From Ustilago trichophora (Eukaryota > Basidiomycota > Ustilaginomycetes > Ustilaginales > Ustilaginaceae), in assembly GCA_900323505.1 (NCBI GenBank), contig OOIN01000002.1, positions 1,736,001 through 1,800,000 on the forward strand: a stretch of 64,000 bases of DNA, given 5' to 3'. Below are positions 1 to 10,429 of this stretch, piece by piece; positions within the stretch are counted from its first letter, which is position 1; each line of letters opens with the position of its first letter. The notes beneath the pieces were generated by a model, which searched no databases, had not been told where the DNA came from, and saw only the letters and a list, made by a program, of their open reading frames with translations. The position numbers were made by a program, and so were the translations under genes.

Positions 1-132
1 CGGGATTACATTGACTCCACAACTCCACACAACGTTGCTGCCAGCAGCGGTGAGAATGGCGAAGATCAACCATCCTCTTCCACGTAACCTGACGTTCCCG
101 CATCACTTTTCACCAGCAATCACAGTTTTCCT
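1..132. other. left flank of the transposon, no gene seen
   Basis: No frame of useful length and no recognisable RNA gene. This is host DNA to the left of the element insertion; its last two bases before the inverted repeat belong to the TA target site. Confidence 0.5.
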
Positions 133-134
133 TA

Positions 135-176
135 ACGTAATTACAGTAGTACCGACGCATATGTAGTACCGACGCG
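135..176 (+). repeat. left terminal inverted repeat, 42 bp
   Basis: Reverse-complement identical over 42/42 bases to 2330-2371. It starts ACGTAATTACAG and contains the 13-mer GTAGTACCGACGC twice (146-158 and 163-175, 17-nt period). Such an internal direct repeat inside an inverted repeat is a likely double binding site for the transposase. Confidence 0.95.
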
Positions 177-309
177 TTCTCCGAGCTTAATTTTCAGTCT
201 GATGGTAGTACTCGGTGTGATCGCGAGCTCAGCAGTCTGTGAAGCAATTTGAGTCAAACTTCAATGGTGTGTTCCTGAGATGCTATGATACATGTTGAGC
301 CAAACAGAA

Positions 310-2283
310 TCAAAGTCGGACGTGTGATGAGCTTGCTACCGGCATGATATCAAAGAATCCGAAGCCACCAAGGTCATCGTCATTGATGGCGTCAAGAGAC
401 AGTTCAGGATCGATATTGTTGGTGAGATTTGGCTCTGCAGGTGTAGCAGAGATGGTCGGTGATGCCGAGAGCCCTTTGTCGCCATCAGGAACTGCTTCGT
501 CGCCACCAGAGACTGCCTCAGCCTCCTCGGCCTCCTCCACCTCCTCCTCCTCTCGCTGCTTCCCTCCAGTGTTCCTACCCTTGTATGCTCCCTTTCCCAC
601 CAAATGCTGCTCTGCTTCCGCCCTCGTGATCATCTTTGTCCGTGTCAATACCCTTTGATCACCATCCTTCCTCTTCTTGCCCCTCCTCGTTGATGTTCTG
701 TTCCTCCGCTCCAGCTCCGATCGCAACAAATTGACCTCAACCCGAGAAGCTGCAAGTGCTGCTTCTGTCTGTGCATGTGCTTGTGAAATCGAGTTTCCGA
801 GCTTTTGGGCTTCACGTGGGTCCTGTTCCTGAGCTAGTACGGCAACGGTGGTTTCGAATACAGTCCGTGAATTCGGTACAGCACATTCCTGCAGCGGCTG
901 TTGGTGTTGCCGTGTTCCTGACCCGGGTAGTCGGTCAAGAACCTTATTTGCACTCGGATTAAGCGTTATTCCGCTGTCGGAGAAGGCCTTCCGGGCTCGT
1001 GCCTGCGTCAGAACCTTCTCTCGTGCCTGGGCGTACATCGTCACAAACATCGGCTTATCAATGTCGCTCACGTGGGTTGCGGCGTCCGAGATCAGACGCT
1101 TGACGGAAGCCGAGAGTGGGCCAAAGATTGAGACATCCAGAGGTTGCATTACATGGGTTGCATGAGCTGGAAGCAGGAACGGAATGATGTTCCTGTTCCA
1201 GCAAAGGTCGAGGAACAGCTCGCTTGTGTGAGACTTGTGGCCGTCGATGATGAGCAAGCGCCAAGTTGATGGCGTCGACGGCCTTGTCTCTGGCTCAAAG
1301 ATGGTTTCGAGCCATTTGAGGCCAAGTGCATGTGATGTCCAGCCATTGTCGGTCTTTGCAAACCTCCAGGAAGCCGGTACACCTTCCATACGCCGCTGTT
1401 CCCCGACTGTGTGTACCCGGCTTTTGGTGATGATAAGCGGCGATAGTACCTGACCGCCGCTTCCGATGCACTCAATTATAGTTGCCGATTCTCTTGTTCC
1501 TGGCTGTGCCTTGTACCAAGCTGCCGGCTCGCCGGAAGGCACAATGATCCGCTCGCTTCCGGCCTGACCAAACATGAACCCTGTCTCATCCATATTGAAA
1601 ACATTTGTGGATGCTACATGATACTCACGCATGATCTCAGCCAGACGATTGAACCATTCTTGTATTACAGTCTCAGTGGCTCCGGAAAGCCGGGCATTGT
1701 CCAGGCACCAAGACCAATGGGACCGAATTGTCGGGTGCCGAAGCAGGAACGCCTGCAGCCACGTGTGTGTGACGTCTGGGGCTTGGCAACGAGCAGGATT
1801 GGAACAAATGATATTGCTGGCATGCTCACGGAGAAGCGCCGGTGTCAGGGCAAAGCCGCTGCAGGCACGACGCCGGATGAACTCAAGCAAACCCGACTCT
1901 TTGGTTGGAGTCAGGCGTTGCTGGTTGTTCTGAGCCCAGGCTTTTGGCTGACGGCCTTGCCTCCGGTGGCGCAAGCTCGCTTCTGGAACATTGTTTGCTG
2001 CTGCAGCCTGTCGGATGCTGTCATGCTGTCCATTGTCAAGCTCCAAAGATGCTTGCTGCAGCCGAACCTCACGTGTGTCGCGATCAGCCGCTGATGCCGC
2101 TCGGAAGGCCACGGAGCGCTTTGAGAAAGGTCGTTGCGGCATGCTGGTGACCAGAAATGCAGTAGAATAAGGTTTGATTGTGGAATTGAGTGGTATTGAT
2201 GGTGAATGCGATGATGATGAGGGGTTCCGGAAAGTCGGATGGTGGGTCTCATGCAGGCTTCGGACAAACACAGACACGATCAT
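310..2283 (-). CDS. pogo/Fot-type DDE transposase
   Basis: Cut-and-paste transposase, 657 aa from the ATG at 2283; Met48 (MPQRPFSKR) is an alternative start. A psq-type helix-turn-helix is seen at about residues 85-110 (DSIRQAAAANNVP...SLRHRRQGR) and a CENP-B/Tigger-like second helical DNA-binding region at about 122-190. The catalytic DDE_1 domain follows, with Asp232 (NMDETGF), Asp347 (LLIIDGHKSH) and Asp383 (QPLDVSIFGPL), giving the DD35D spacing of pogo elements. The C-terminus is Lys/Arg-rich, then Glu-rich (about 545-600). No stop or frameshift breaks the frame. It is the only gene between the inverted repeats. Domesticated CENP-B-like proteins share this fold, but the intact repeats show this copy is still a transposon gene. 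Confidence 0.93.
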   Translation of the reverse strand: MIVSVFVRSLHETHHPTFRNPSSSSHSPSIPLNSTIKPYSTAFLVTSMPQRPFSKRSVAFRAASAADRDTREVRLQQASLELDNGQHDSIRQAAAANNVPEASLRHRRQGRQPKAWAQNNQQRLTPTKESGLLEFIRRRACSGFALTPALLREHASNIICSNPARCQAPDVTHTWLQAFLLRHPTIRSHWSWCLDNARLSGATETVIQEWFNRLAEIMREYHVASTNVFNMDETGFMFGQAGSERIIVPSGEPAAWYKAQPGTRESATIIECIGSGGQVLSPLIITKSRVHTVGEQRRMEGVPASWRFAKTDNGWTSHALGLKWLETIFEPETRPSTPSTWRLLIIDGHKSHTSELFLDLCWNRNIIPFLLPAHATHVMQPLDVSIFGPLSASVKRLISDAATHVSDIDKPMFVTMYAQAREKVLTQARARKAFSDSGITLNPSANKVLDRLPGSGTRQHQQPLQECAVPNSRTVFETTVAVLAQEQDPREAQKLGNSISQAHAQTEAALAASRVEVNLLRSELERRNRTSTRRGKKRKDGDQRVLTRTKMITRAEAEQHLVGKGAYKGRNTGGKQREEEEVEEAEEAEAVSGGDEAVPDGDKGLSASPTISATPAEPNLTNNIDPELSLDAINDDDLGGFGFFDIMPVASSSHVRL

Positions 2284-2329
2284 ATGGGGGTACTGACATC
2301 AGATTCGGTGGGACTTGGAAATGACTCAG

Positions 2330-2371
2330 CGCGTCGGTACTACATATGCGTCGGTACTACTGTAATTACGT
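2330..2371 (-). repeat. right terminal inverted repeat, 42 bp
   Basis: Perfect inverted copy of 135-176 with the same internal duplicated 13-mer, followed at once by the TA target duplication (2372-2373). Confidence 0.95.
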
Positions 2372-2576
2372 TAGCAATTTTTCCCAAACATCACTTTCAC
2401 AACGTGTCACACAACAAGGGACATGTGACGATATTGCAAGGGGAAGTTACGATTGAGTCGTATGACATGGAGCAATGTGTGTGGGTGGGTGGGTGTGTGT
2501 AAAATACAAAAATACAGTCGAGCTGTGGCTTCTCTGACGACTGAAGGAGATAAATATCCGATGTGAAGAGAGAGCT

Positions 2577-5500
2577 TTACGAATCAACGTCCATCGGCGT
2601 TGCATTGGTCGCGCCAGTGCCTGTGCTGAGTCTACGAGCTGCGTCGTTCATAGCAACGTCTTCGGATGCGCCGGCAATCGAGTCAAGCCCAGCCATCGCG
2701 TGGCTCTTCCCATTGGTGTCGGCATTTCCGACAAGGCTGTGCTCAAGGGCACGGGCTACGGAGGCATCGGGACTGATCCGGGTGGCGTTGCCCGACGCAG
2801 CTGACTTGGGGCTCTGGTGTCGCAGATCCGGGGATGCTGTGCCGGTGCTTCTGGGAGAGTCGATACCGCCTTTGGCTCTCTGAGCCGCTAGCTTGACTAA
2901 GCTGCCCTTGTAAGGGATCTGTCCAGCTGCCATTTCGGGAGCTCTGCGTGCTCGACCTGAAGTGCGCCTCTGCAGAGCATCCGACTGGTCCGGCGTCACG
3001 TTCAGTGCTTCCTCGGCTGCTAACGGCTTCGTCTCCGCTTTCGCTGGCAACACGTCTGCAACAGGTAAGGCAGGTGCGGCAGGCGGATCTTTCGCGGCAA
3101 TGGACGGCATGTCCAAAGCCATTCCGTTGGTCGAGATACCATTTCCAGAGGCAACTGCTGCAGGCTCAGACGTGCTGATGGTCTCAGTGTTTGGAGCTTG
3201 AACGGGGACAAGCGGTTCAACTACAGACTGTGCTTCGACCTTGACATCTTGCACAGACTGGACCGGTTGAATCGGTGCAATGGCAGGAAGTGTTCCGATC
3301 TTCGCTGCTTGCCGCACAACAGAAGGCTGGGTAAGACCAGGCTCTAGTGACGTGTCAACTCGCTCGACCGACGGCTTGAGCACATTCTGAGACGAAAGTG
3401 GTCCCGGTCCGACTTGGATCGATGCCGGTGCGCGCGGCACCTGAGCTTTGAGATCTTCGGCTGAGCGTTGCGGTGGGTCATTAATGGGACTGCCGTTAAG
3501 ACCAGATGGCGGTCGGCCCAAAGGGCTGCCGTTCGGTCCCAGCGGGCGGCTCATCGAAGATTTGCCGCTACCCCATCGCAAATTTTTACGCATTGGCTGG
3601 CCAGGTGCGCCACGCGGAGGTCCTGCAAGCGGCGAATTGGATCGTGCCGCTGCAGCAGCCAGATCGGGACGGATCAGACCAGGCGGTCGGAATAACGGTG
3701 CGGATGGAAGCAGTGGTCCCTTCGGGTCGGCTCCTGCATTGGCGTCCATGGCTCCGTTCGATTGCAGCACCTTGCTGATGGCCGAGAACATATATGGTCT
3801 CACTGGAGGATCTCCGTCTTCGCCATCCTCGTCATCAATGTCGCTGTTCTCCAGGCTAGTCTCCTTGGAACCGTCATCAGAAGCTGCCACGGAGCGAGAT
3901 CGTCCGCTTCTCTCCCTACCACTCCCTTCGTCCTCTCCATTGCCGGTGTGGGGCTTGAAGGCCCCCCGTGGCTTCTTGACCTCTGGCGTTCGACTACGGC
4001 TCGACTCGGAAGCGTTCCTCTGCCGCTTCGATGGCACGGTCTGGACCAACACTGTTTGAGGCTCCCTCTGCGCCTGTCGACGATTCCTTGTTCCCTCGAC
4101 ACCAGCTGACCAGAAGAGCGCCAAGTTGGATTCGGATGTGCGCTCCACTCCGGAGGTGGCTAGACCAGGCAGGTTGCCGGCTGGTGCCTTCTGTGTTTGC
4201 GCCGGTGCTGGTGGTGCAGTTCTGGCTGCAGGTGCTATTGAGGCCGCGCTGATCGTTGTCGATGGCGTCTGACGGTCTGGAGAAGGTCGCGCCTCCGATT
4301 TGGCTCGAAGTTGTGCAAACGAAGCGTCATTCATGCTCGACGTCTTGCGGTGCTTCGAAGCTGCTGGGGGTACTGGGCGGGCTGCCGCTACTGGAGGTAC
4401 GTTGTCTTCTGCGTCGGGAGCCGAATCTGCCACGAGGCGTCGCTTCGGCTTTGGTGCGCCATGCTCGTCGGTGCTGGTCTCTCGGAAACTGGAGCGTCGC
4501 TCCGATGGCTTTGGGGTGATGTCTTGAGACGAGCGTCTGGCAGACAACAGAGTTGGGCCAGGATTGACAGGAGCCTTTCTGCGAGCTCTTTTGTCTCCTT
4601 CCACAGCGCCCCAGTACTGAGCGAGCACATCTGTCTTCGCATTCTTGCCGAGCATCTTGGGCCCTGGCGGTCCAGGACTTGTGCTGGATGATGACCTGTC
4701 GGGCTGACCAGAGTGCGATCGAGCAGCAACCGAAGTGGGTCGCGGGCCCTGGTCCTCGTCCTCCTCGTCCTCCTCCATCTTGACCGTGTCCCCTTGCTCA
4801 GACTCGGGCTCAGGTGTGAGATCCGAGCCGTCCGAGTCCAAGTCGTAGGTGCTCTCCAGTTTGGCGATCGCCTTGGTAGATGCGGAGACAGTGGATGCTT
4901 TCTTGGCTGTGGGTGCAGCCAGGGACCGAGCGACGCTGGCTTCATCTTGTCGTTCTTGCTTGACGCTCTTTGCTTCCTCGACTTTTGCGGGCTTGCTGGG
5001 AGGCTTTAGCGGTTTTGTTGAGGCTGGTGATGACGACGCGGCCACGAGTTTGGCAGCTTTACTGGGTGCAGCGACAGGCGCAGCGGGGGCCTTGACCGTG
5101 TCGTTGGACGTGACGCTGCTGCTCGCGGCTTTGCTAGGCTTTGGCTTCTTCTGTGACTTTGGAGTGGCGTTGGCCTTTTGATCTGTTGGCGTCGCAGAAC
5201 GCTCCTTACCATTGCGCGCTGGCGAAGCAGCAGCGCTGGCAAAGTGGTCGGAAATCATCTCGGCGCTTGTTTTGCGCTTTACACCAGCTTTCCTTGCCAG
5301 CGAACCTTCTGTTGGTATGCGACCTGGCCAGTCGGCTTTGAAGATCTTGTAATGACGTTCGCAACGAGGACATTCGTCGGGCGTCCACCACTTTTCCGGC
5401 GCCCAAAACGTGGCGCCACACGTTAGACAGCGACACTTGGGCCCGGCTCCTTCCGCCCATGGATCCGAACGGTCGTCAGATGGACCATGCTCCGCGAGCT

Positions 5501-6728
5501 TGAGGTCTGCGAGGAAATCTCGTTTCGATCTCTTGTCCTTCGCCACATCGTCGCCTAAAACTGTTGAAAGAGACGGTGTCAACGATGGAGTTGGTGAAGG
5601 TGACGGGAGTGCTGATGATGCGCCTGCCGGTCGACTGGATCGCCGTGATTGACGCCGCCCATTTGCTTCGTTCGGTGTGCCAGTCACAGATGCGGAGGGA
5701 TCTTCCACCTTGACTTCTGTTCCCTCAGCGACCTCATCCTGTGCGCTTGGCTGTGGCACGGATGGATCTGAAAAAGCGCCTGTGCCTCTTGACTCGCATG
5801 TGGCACACATGCATTCGGCGTTGCCCCATTCAAAGTAGTTTTCGCCGTAGAAGGTGGTGATTTCCTCGTTGCGGTTGATAGGTCGAATGACTTTGAAGAC
5901 CATGGTGGCGCCCATACGGTAGAACTCGGTATTGGGATTGCAGTCGTGGTTCACGAATCTCGCTGGTCCCAACAAGAGCTGACTGCATCCTTTCCTGGCT
6001 GATCGGATGACCGAGAAATCGCGTCCTGGCCCAAGGACACCTTTGTATTCTGCGTCCTTGCGTTTTTCACGTGAGGCAGTGGCTTCTTCGCGTAGCGCAT
6101 CGTCTTCGCTCTTGGTGAGGTCCTTGAGACCACCCTTGCAGTAGTTGATCAACTCGCCAGGCTTGAAGTTGCGCATGGCCAATACGGAGAGGTCGGCCTT
6201 TTCCGAGGCTGCCGGTGCCGCGCCGATACTGGTTGCTGCGCGGTCGAGGGATGATCTTCCCTTGCGGCCTTTGCCCCTTTCCTCCGCTGCATCCTTGCCA
6301 GGGGAGGCGGGCGCGTCCTCTAGCTTGACGGCGGATGTGGATGCCTCTGCGTCTGCGTCATGCGCCCTGCCAGCCTTTTCCATCATGACGCGCTTGTATC
6401 GCGTGGTGAGAGCGAATTCGACGCCACTTTCCGGCAGGTAGCTTTCCAGATAGCGTCGTGCGTGGGCCTGAAAGCTGGCTGTCTGACGTTGTGTCTTGTT
6501 GGTGAGGTATTTCTGGATGATGCCAAGTTTGCTGAGATCTTCAATGGCAGCTGTGATGTCTTTTTCCACGACGACGCGCTTCCGAACGATCAAGCTAACC
6601 GCGTTGCGGTCGAATCGCTGTCCTCTGTAGTTTGGATTCATCTTGTGTGTGGAGATAGCAGGCTCGAACTCGAGGTTATCGAGCAGGATATCCGAAAGGA
6701 TATCATCGTCTGCGGAGAGGTCCTCCAT
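2577..6728 (-). CDS. SET9: SET9-like histone H4 Lys20 methyltransferase
   Basis: Nuclear lysine methyltransferase of the Suv4-20/Set9 (KMT5) family, which methylates histone H4 K20. Start is the first in-frame ATG (6728, MEDLSADDD); the open frame upstream reaches only a TTG. The protein is 1383 aa. An N-terminal helical region (about 30-120) leads into the SET domain, with RFVNHDCNPN (about 257-266, the pseudoknot Asn-His motif), ITTFYGENYFEWG (about 290-302) and the post-SET cysteines CMCATC. A second Cys cluster (about 430-462: CRC..C and CPRC around EKWWTPDE) looks like a zinc finger. The remaining roughly 900 residues are Ser/Pro/Ala/Lys-rich, apparently disordered, and far longer than yeast Set9. 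The transposon lies about 200 bp past its stop. Confidence 0.9.
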   Translation of the reverse strand: MEDLSADDDILSDILLDNLEFEPAISTHKMNPNYRGQRFDRNAVSLIVRKRVVVEKDITAAIEDLSKLGIIQKYLTNKTQRQTASFQAHARRYLESYLPESGVEFALTTRYKRVMMEKAGRAHDADAEASTSAVKLEDAPASPGKDAAEERGKGRKGRSSLDRAATSIGAAPAASEKADLSVLAMRNFKPGELINYCKGGLKDLTKSEDDALREEATASREKRKDAEYKGVLGPGRDFSVIRSARKGCSQLLLGPARFVNHDCNPNTEFYRMGATMVFKVIRPINRNEEITTFYGENYFEWGNAECMCATCESRGTGAFSDPSVPQPSAQDEVAEGTEVKVEDPSASVTGTPNEANGRRQSRRSSRPAGASSALPSPSPTPSLTPSLSTVLGDDVAKDKRSKRDFLADLKLAEHGPSDDRSDPWAEGAGPKCRCLTCGATFWAPEKWWTPDECPRCERHYKIFKADWPGRIPTEGSLARKAGVKRKTSAEMISDHFASAAASPARNGKERSATPTDQKANATPKSQKKPKPSKAASSSVTSNDTVKAPAAPVAAPSKAAKLVAASSSPASTKPLKPPSKPAKVEEAKSVKQERQDEASVARSLAAPTAKKASTVSASTKAIAKLESTYDLDSDGSDLTPEPESEQGDTVKMEEDEEDEDQGPRPTSVAARSHSGQPDRSSSSTSPGPPGPKMLGKNAKTDVLAQYWGAVEGDKRARRKAPVNPGPTLLSARRSSQDITPKPSERRSSFRETSTDEHGAPKPKRRLVADSAPDAEDNVPPVAAARPVPPAASKHRKTSSMNDASFAQLRAKSEARPSPDRQTPSTTISAASIAPAARTAPPAPAQTQKAPAGNLPGLATSGVERTSESNLALFWSAGVEGTRNRRQAQREPQTVLVQTVPSKRQRNASESSRSRTPEVKKPRGAFKPHTGNGEDEGSGRERSGRSRSVAASDDGSKETSLENSDIDDEDGEDGDPPVRPYMFSAISKVLQSNGAMDANAGADPKGPLLPSAPLFRPPGLIRPDLAAAAARSNSPLAGPPRGAPGQPMRKNLRWGSGKSSMSRPLGPNGSPLGRPPSGLNGSPINDPPQRSAEDLKAQVPRAPASIQVGPGPLSSQNVLKPSVERVDTSLEPGLTQPSVVRQAAKIGTLPAIAPIQPVQSVQDVKVEAQSVVEPLVPVQAPNTETISTSEPAAVASGNGISTNGMALDMPSIAAKDPPAAPALPVADVLPAKAETKPLAAEEALNVTPDQSDALQRRTSGRARRAPEMAAGQIPYKGSLVKLAAQRAKGGIDSPRSTGTASPDLRHQSPKSAASGNATRISPDASVARALEHSLVGNADTNGKSHAMAGLDSIAGASEDVAMNDAARRLSTGTGATNATPMDVDS

Positions 6729-7670
6729 GATCACGGGCGGAGCGGCAGCCAAGCCCGCACGAGGCTATGGCGCGTGCCGAGCTGATGTGAGAGCTACTCC
6801 GCTCTATCCGAGATAGCCTGGTGAAACGATGTGGAGAGGATTATTGGAGAGAAGAGGAGGGCGAGCTCGGCGGTGCGACAGCATGAAGAGCGTAACGTGG
6901 CGAGCGGGAACAATGAAGCGCGAGCAAAGCAGAATCGGGGCGAGACCAGATCGACGCCTAGGAAACGGGCTGGAGCAGCGTTGCGGTGCCGCGATCAAGC
7001 GACGAGTCGACCTTGCTGTCCTTATTGACAGGATCAGGTCGTTCCGCGTGTTTTCTGCCACTTTCCACCCGGTGCGGCCGCAAAAGGAACCGGATCGCCG
7101 TCTACCGCGAGGAAACGTGACACGCGCTTCAGAGCGTCAGAGACAAACGAGTAGATAGGAAGGAAGAGACAAAGGGGGCAGCAGCGTAATGGTGGGTCGA
7201 GCTGTTTCCGGTCGTTCGGCGATGAGGGCGGTCGATAACCCGTTTTGGATGCTGTCGAGCTGTGATGGGTGGTGTGTGGAGTGGTCGGAAAAAAGAGAGA
7301 GCCTTGATGCTACCGCGAAAATGGAAGAGCGGTCCCCTTGTCAGGTGTAGATGAGGTCGGGGGCAGGCAGGTTGATGGGGGACCAAGTCGGGGAGATGCG
7401 AAAGGAGTTGCAGGAAGGAAGATGCGAGTGGCCGATTGCGTATATAAGGGGGGATGGGACCGATGCAGCCGGGCGGCAAGATGCGAAACGGACGAATGAG
7501 GAAGGCGGCAGCAAGCAGCAAGCTGTAGTGTCAACTCAGCCGACGAAACGGAGTGGGGGGGAAAAAAGGAGAGAGTGAGAGAGAGAGGAATAGCCTCGGA
7601 GGCCCAGCACGATCATAGACCTAAAAGCAGCACGGCGGAATATCAATCGCATCTGTGCTGGTTTCTCCTG

Positions 7671-7673
<3 letters not shown>

Positions 7674-7703
<30 letters not shown>
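7674..7703 (+). repeat. (CTG)10 microsatellite
   Basis: Ten uninterrupted CTG units in noncoding DNA upstream of SET9. The open frame through it would encode poly-Leu but shows no other sign of being a gene. Confidence 0.9.
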
Positions 7704-7704
<1 letters not shown>

Positions 7705-7932
7705 AGTTGAAGTGTCGGATGCACGATTCTGTGATTGCTTTCCTGACTGACGACGATCCCAAAGACTGTGTCGTCGATTTCAGCCAAATTCACCCCAATT
7801 TCAACCAATTCCAACAAGTCCGTGCTGTACAAAGACATGGGACCGATTCAGTGGCCAAGCGCCTAAGCGAAGCGAAATCTAGGATAATTTTCTTTGGCGG
7901 GGCGCGCTGACGGTTAGTTTCTCCTCTCAATG

Positions 7933-7933
<1 letters not shown>

Positions 7934-7966
<33 letters not shown>
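7934..7966 (+). repeat. (CA)n microsatellite
   Basis: A run of 33 nt of alternating CA in noncoding DNA. Confidence 0.9.
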
Positions 7967-7968
<2 letters not shown>

Positions 7969-9426
7969 CGGTGCTTGTGGTTCCCCTTGCTGCATCTGAG
8001 TGTGCATTTCGCATCTGGTGCTCTAGAAGCAGCCTCGTGTCTCTGCTCTGCCTCAAGATGTGATTTCTTGAATTTCAAGAGATTTTTGCAAGGTCGAAAA
8101 TGGTGACGGGGCTCAAGACCACAGAAAAGGAAAATCCCAAACTGCCTTTTCTCCCTTTGGCAGCTGTGCGTCTGTCTGTCTTGTCTTTGGCTGATAGCAA
8201 GCAAAATGCACCACTCTGCGGTCGATTCCTCTGGAGTTTCACATCAGCGTAACGTCGGAGCGTGGACGAGATCCGAAAGACGAGAAACGATCCCTCTAGC
8301 AAGACAGACAACCCATCCGTCGAGGTGCCACTGTTGCGAACGACGCAAACATACGGTATTCGAGCGCAAAGCTTGTCAGGGCCGTCGATAAAAGGCGTCA
8401 CTTCCGTGGAACCTCTACGGATAAACGTGCCTGGCTCTCGGATATCTTCCAGTATAGCCACTCTATCATCTCAAATGAAGCAGGTGTCATTTGATCGGGC
8501 AAATGGCGGATTGAACAAAGGCGGCGCGAGTTGAAGGGCTGCTGCTAGCAATAACTTAAGCTCGAGTCTGATTCTATCCATTTCAGGATGGCGAAAAGCA
8601 ATGCAACCAAGGCTCGCTGCCGGTCAAGCTATACTCAAAGCAGAATGCCGGTGGGATTGTGAGCCCTTGAACGCCGAAAATGAGGGCCAAGTTTCTGTGG
8701 GTGGCACTTGCCTCTAGAAACCCGCGTTCCTGCTTTCAAAGATCACATCGAGAAGGCTCCGTGTTCCTCATTCTCTTGTCTGACTCTTTTTGGTTACATG
8801 CTTTCATTCAAGCCTTTCGCCGATCCGTACTGCACAGCCAAGTGAGCGAGATGTGCAAGAAGCTCGAAATTTCGAGTCGATCTCGTCCCGACGCGCTGCG
8901 ATGCAAGTCATGCAGCAGTGCGTCACGTTCATCTGACTGTCATGCTGATCGTTTGTGGATCTTGCGAGCCATTCCACAGCTGGACCACAGCTGGGGAGAG
9001 AGGCGTTCGCCTGTTAGAATCAACCTTTCGTGAGCCTTCTAACCTCGAGCTGTCAAGGGCTAAACCAAGGGTGTACACATACGAAACCATACGAGGCTGT
9101 GGTCACCCCGATCCGAAAATTGGCCCGTGCCCAATCACGCCTCGACGAGACCCTGAAATGTTCAAGGGGCAGATATAAAGTTGATGGAAATTTAAGAAAA
9201 GGGGTGGAGAGAGAGAGAAGGAAGAGAAAACATAACGCAAAACACAGGTCCTAAAAATCTCCATGACAGGCAGCTCATTACAGTACATACGTTGGCCCAA
9301 GCCTAGAACATTGCAGAGACTACACAGTGGCCATCTTCAGGAGGATGTTTGCATGCTATCGGTCAATTGCCGACGTCGCGCGCTGCCGTCAAGGCTGTCT
9401 GGAGGAATGTTTCTGCACTCCAGCAC

Positions 9427-9666
9427 TCAGGCGAACTTCGTTCTGGCTAAAGTTGTGGAAACCCACCTACAAGGCGTAATGCGACATTCAATCTCGTCGC
9501 AGCACTTACATGAAGGTGCAAGACAATACAGTTCCAACACATCGATTCCACAAAGTCGACAAAAGCAAATGCGATCTCTGATTGTATCCATTATGTGCTC
9601 GCAGTGCAACTTGATTTGGTTAGAGTTGACGATGCAGGTGTTTCTGTGGCGAATGTGACCCACCAT
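9427..9666 (-). CDS. possible Cys-rich small protein or exon, unidentified
   Basis: ATG-started frame of 79 aa with 11 cysteines, clustered as CFCRLC, then a C-x5-C pair, KCC and ECRITPC. I recognise no family. There is no signal peptide at this ATG, but a CTCAG just upstream (about 9670) could be a splice acceptor joining an N-terminal exon, and GTAAGT or GTGGGT inside the frame could act as donors. It lies in an otherwise empty region. Chance is a real alternative, so confidence is low. Confidence 0.2.
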   Translation of the reverse strand: MVGHIRHRNTCIVNSNQIKLHCEHIMDTIRDRICFCRLCGIDVLELYCLAPSCKCCDEIECRITPCRWVSTTLARTKFA

Positions 9667-10383
9667 CTCCTGAGATCTCGCTTTGTTCTTACATCAAGCG
9701 TATGACTTGGCGCATGCTTGTCGCTTTGAGTGCAAATGGAGTGCACAGGTGCTCGTGACTTGGCTTTGCCTGTTCTATCTCTGGACAACTGCCGGATTCC
9801 AATCATGAGGTTGTTGCGTGTGTGGGGTATTCTCTCTGATCCCGACAAGGAAAGCTCGGCCGTGCGCTCTGGGTGGCCCCTTTCATTTCCTTTTCTTTTC
9901 TCCAGGAGAATCAAAAGGCGACGCTCCACTTTGGCATTTTTGCTCCTTTCCAACTTTCCACATGCACACGAGACCCTTGTCAGCTCTGCATTCAGCATTT
10001 CACAACCAAATTTGGCGTTTGCTCTTACAGCCAACTACTACTCTGTACTTGCCAATTTGCTCCTGCACAATCTTCACCATCCTGTCAAATTTCTCCGCAT
10101 CTCTCTGCCGCAGCATTGCACTTACCCGGCAGCCCCGAACAAACTCATATCAAGTCGCCGCTTCTCCTCTCAACGCAGCCTGCACGCTTCCCGACTCTGT
10201 TCCTCTGCATCGCCGCCCACAGGTCCAACGACTCTGTTGAAACGTTCTGCCAGCTTTTGCGCCGCTATCGAGCATCTGCACAAGATACAGCCGAGCAGCT
10301 TTCGTGGAGGCCATCTCAAACTTGATCAACCGGCTCCCGGAACATGCCGCTAGACAAGAGATTGATCGATACCTCCCCTACCC

Positions 10384-10390
10384 TATATAA
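10384..10390 (+). promoter_or_regulatory. TATA box (TATATAA)
   Basis: Consensus TATA element 40 nt upstream of the ATG at 10430. Its position argues that translation starts at 10430 and not further upstream. Confidence 0.55.
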
Positions 10391-10429
10391 TTGGTCTCTA
10401 ACTTGTCCCTATTCACACACTGTTACTGC

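Larger units (their letters stand above)
133..2373 (-). mobile_element. complete pogo-type (Tc1/mariner superfamily) DNA transposon
   Basis: The element is bounded by perfect 42-bp terminal inverted repeats (135-176 and 2330-2371), each flanked by TA (133-134 and 2372-2373), the target duplication expected of Tc1/mariner/pogo elements. The interior is one uninterrupted transposase gene on the minus strand. It ends about 200 bp beyond the SET9 stop codon, so it sits in or just past the 3' end of that gene. Perfect repeats, an intact TA duplication and an unbroken reading frame point to recent insertion and possibly retained activity; that last point is inference. Confidence 0.9.
6729..10429. 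other. 3.7-kb intergenic region
   Basis: Upstream of both SET9 (-) and the unknown gene at 10430 (+), so it holds two promoters. Frames here are short or lack ATG. It contains a CTG and a CA microsatellite, a TATATAAG box on the plus strand (about 7441) with no recognisable gene after it, a Cys-rich minus-strand frame (9427-9666, listed separately) and a pyrimidine-rich stretch before 10430. Confidence 0.5.

Noticed and set aside
7441..7448. TATATAAG as promoter of a plus-strand gene near 7.5 kb
   Set aside because: The frames that follow are poly-Leu from a CTG repeat or very short, so no gene can be attached to it.
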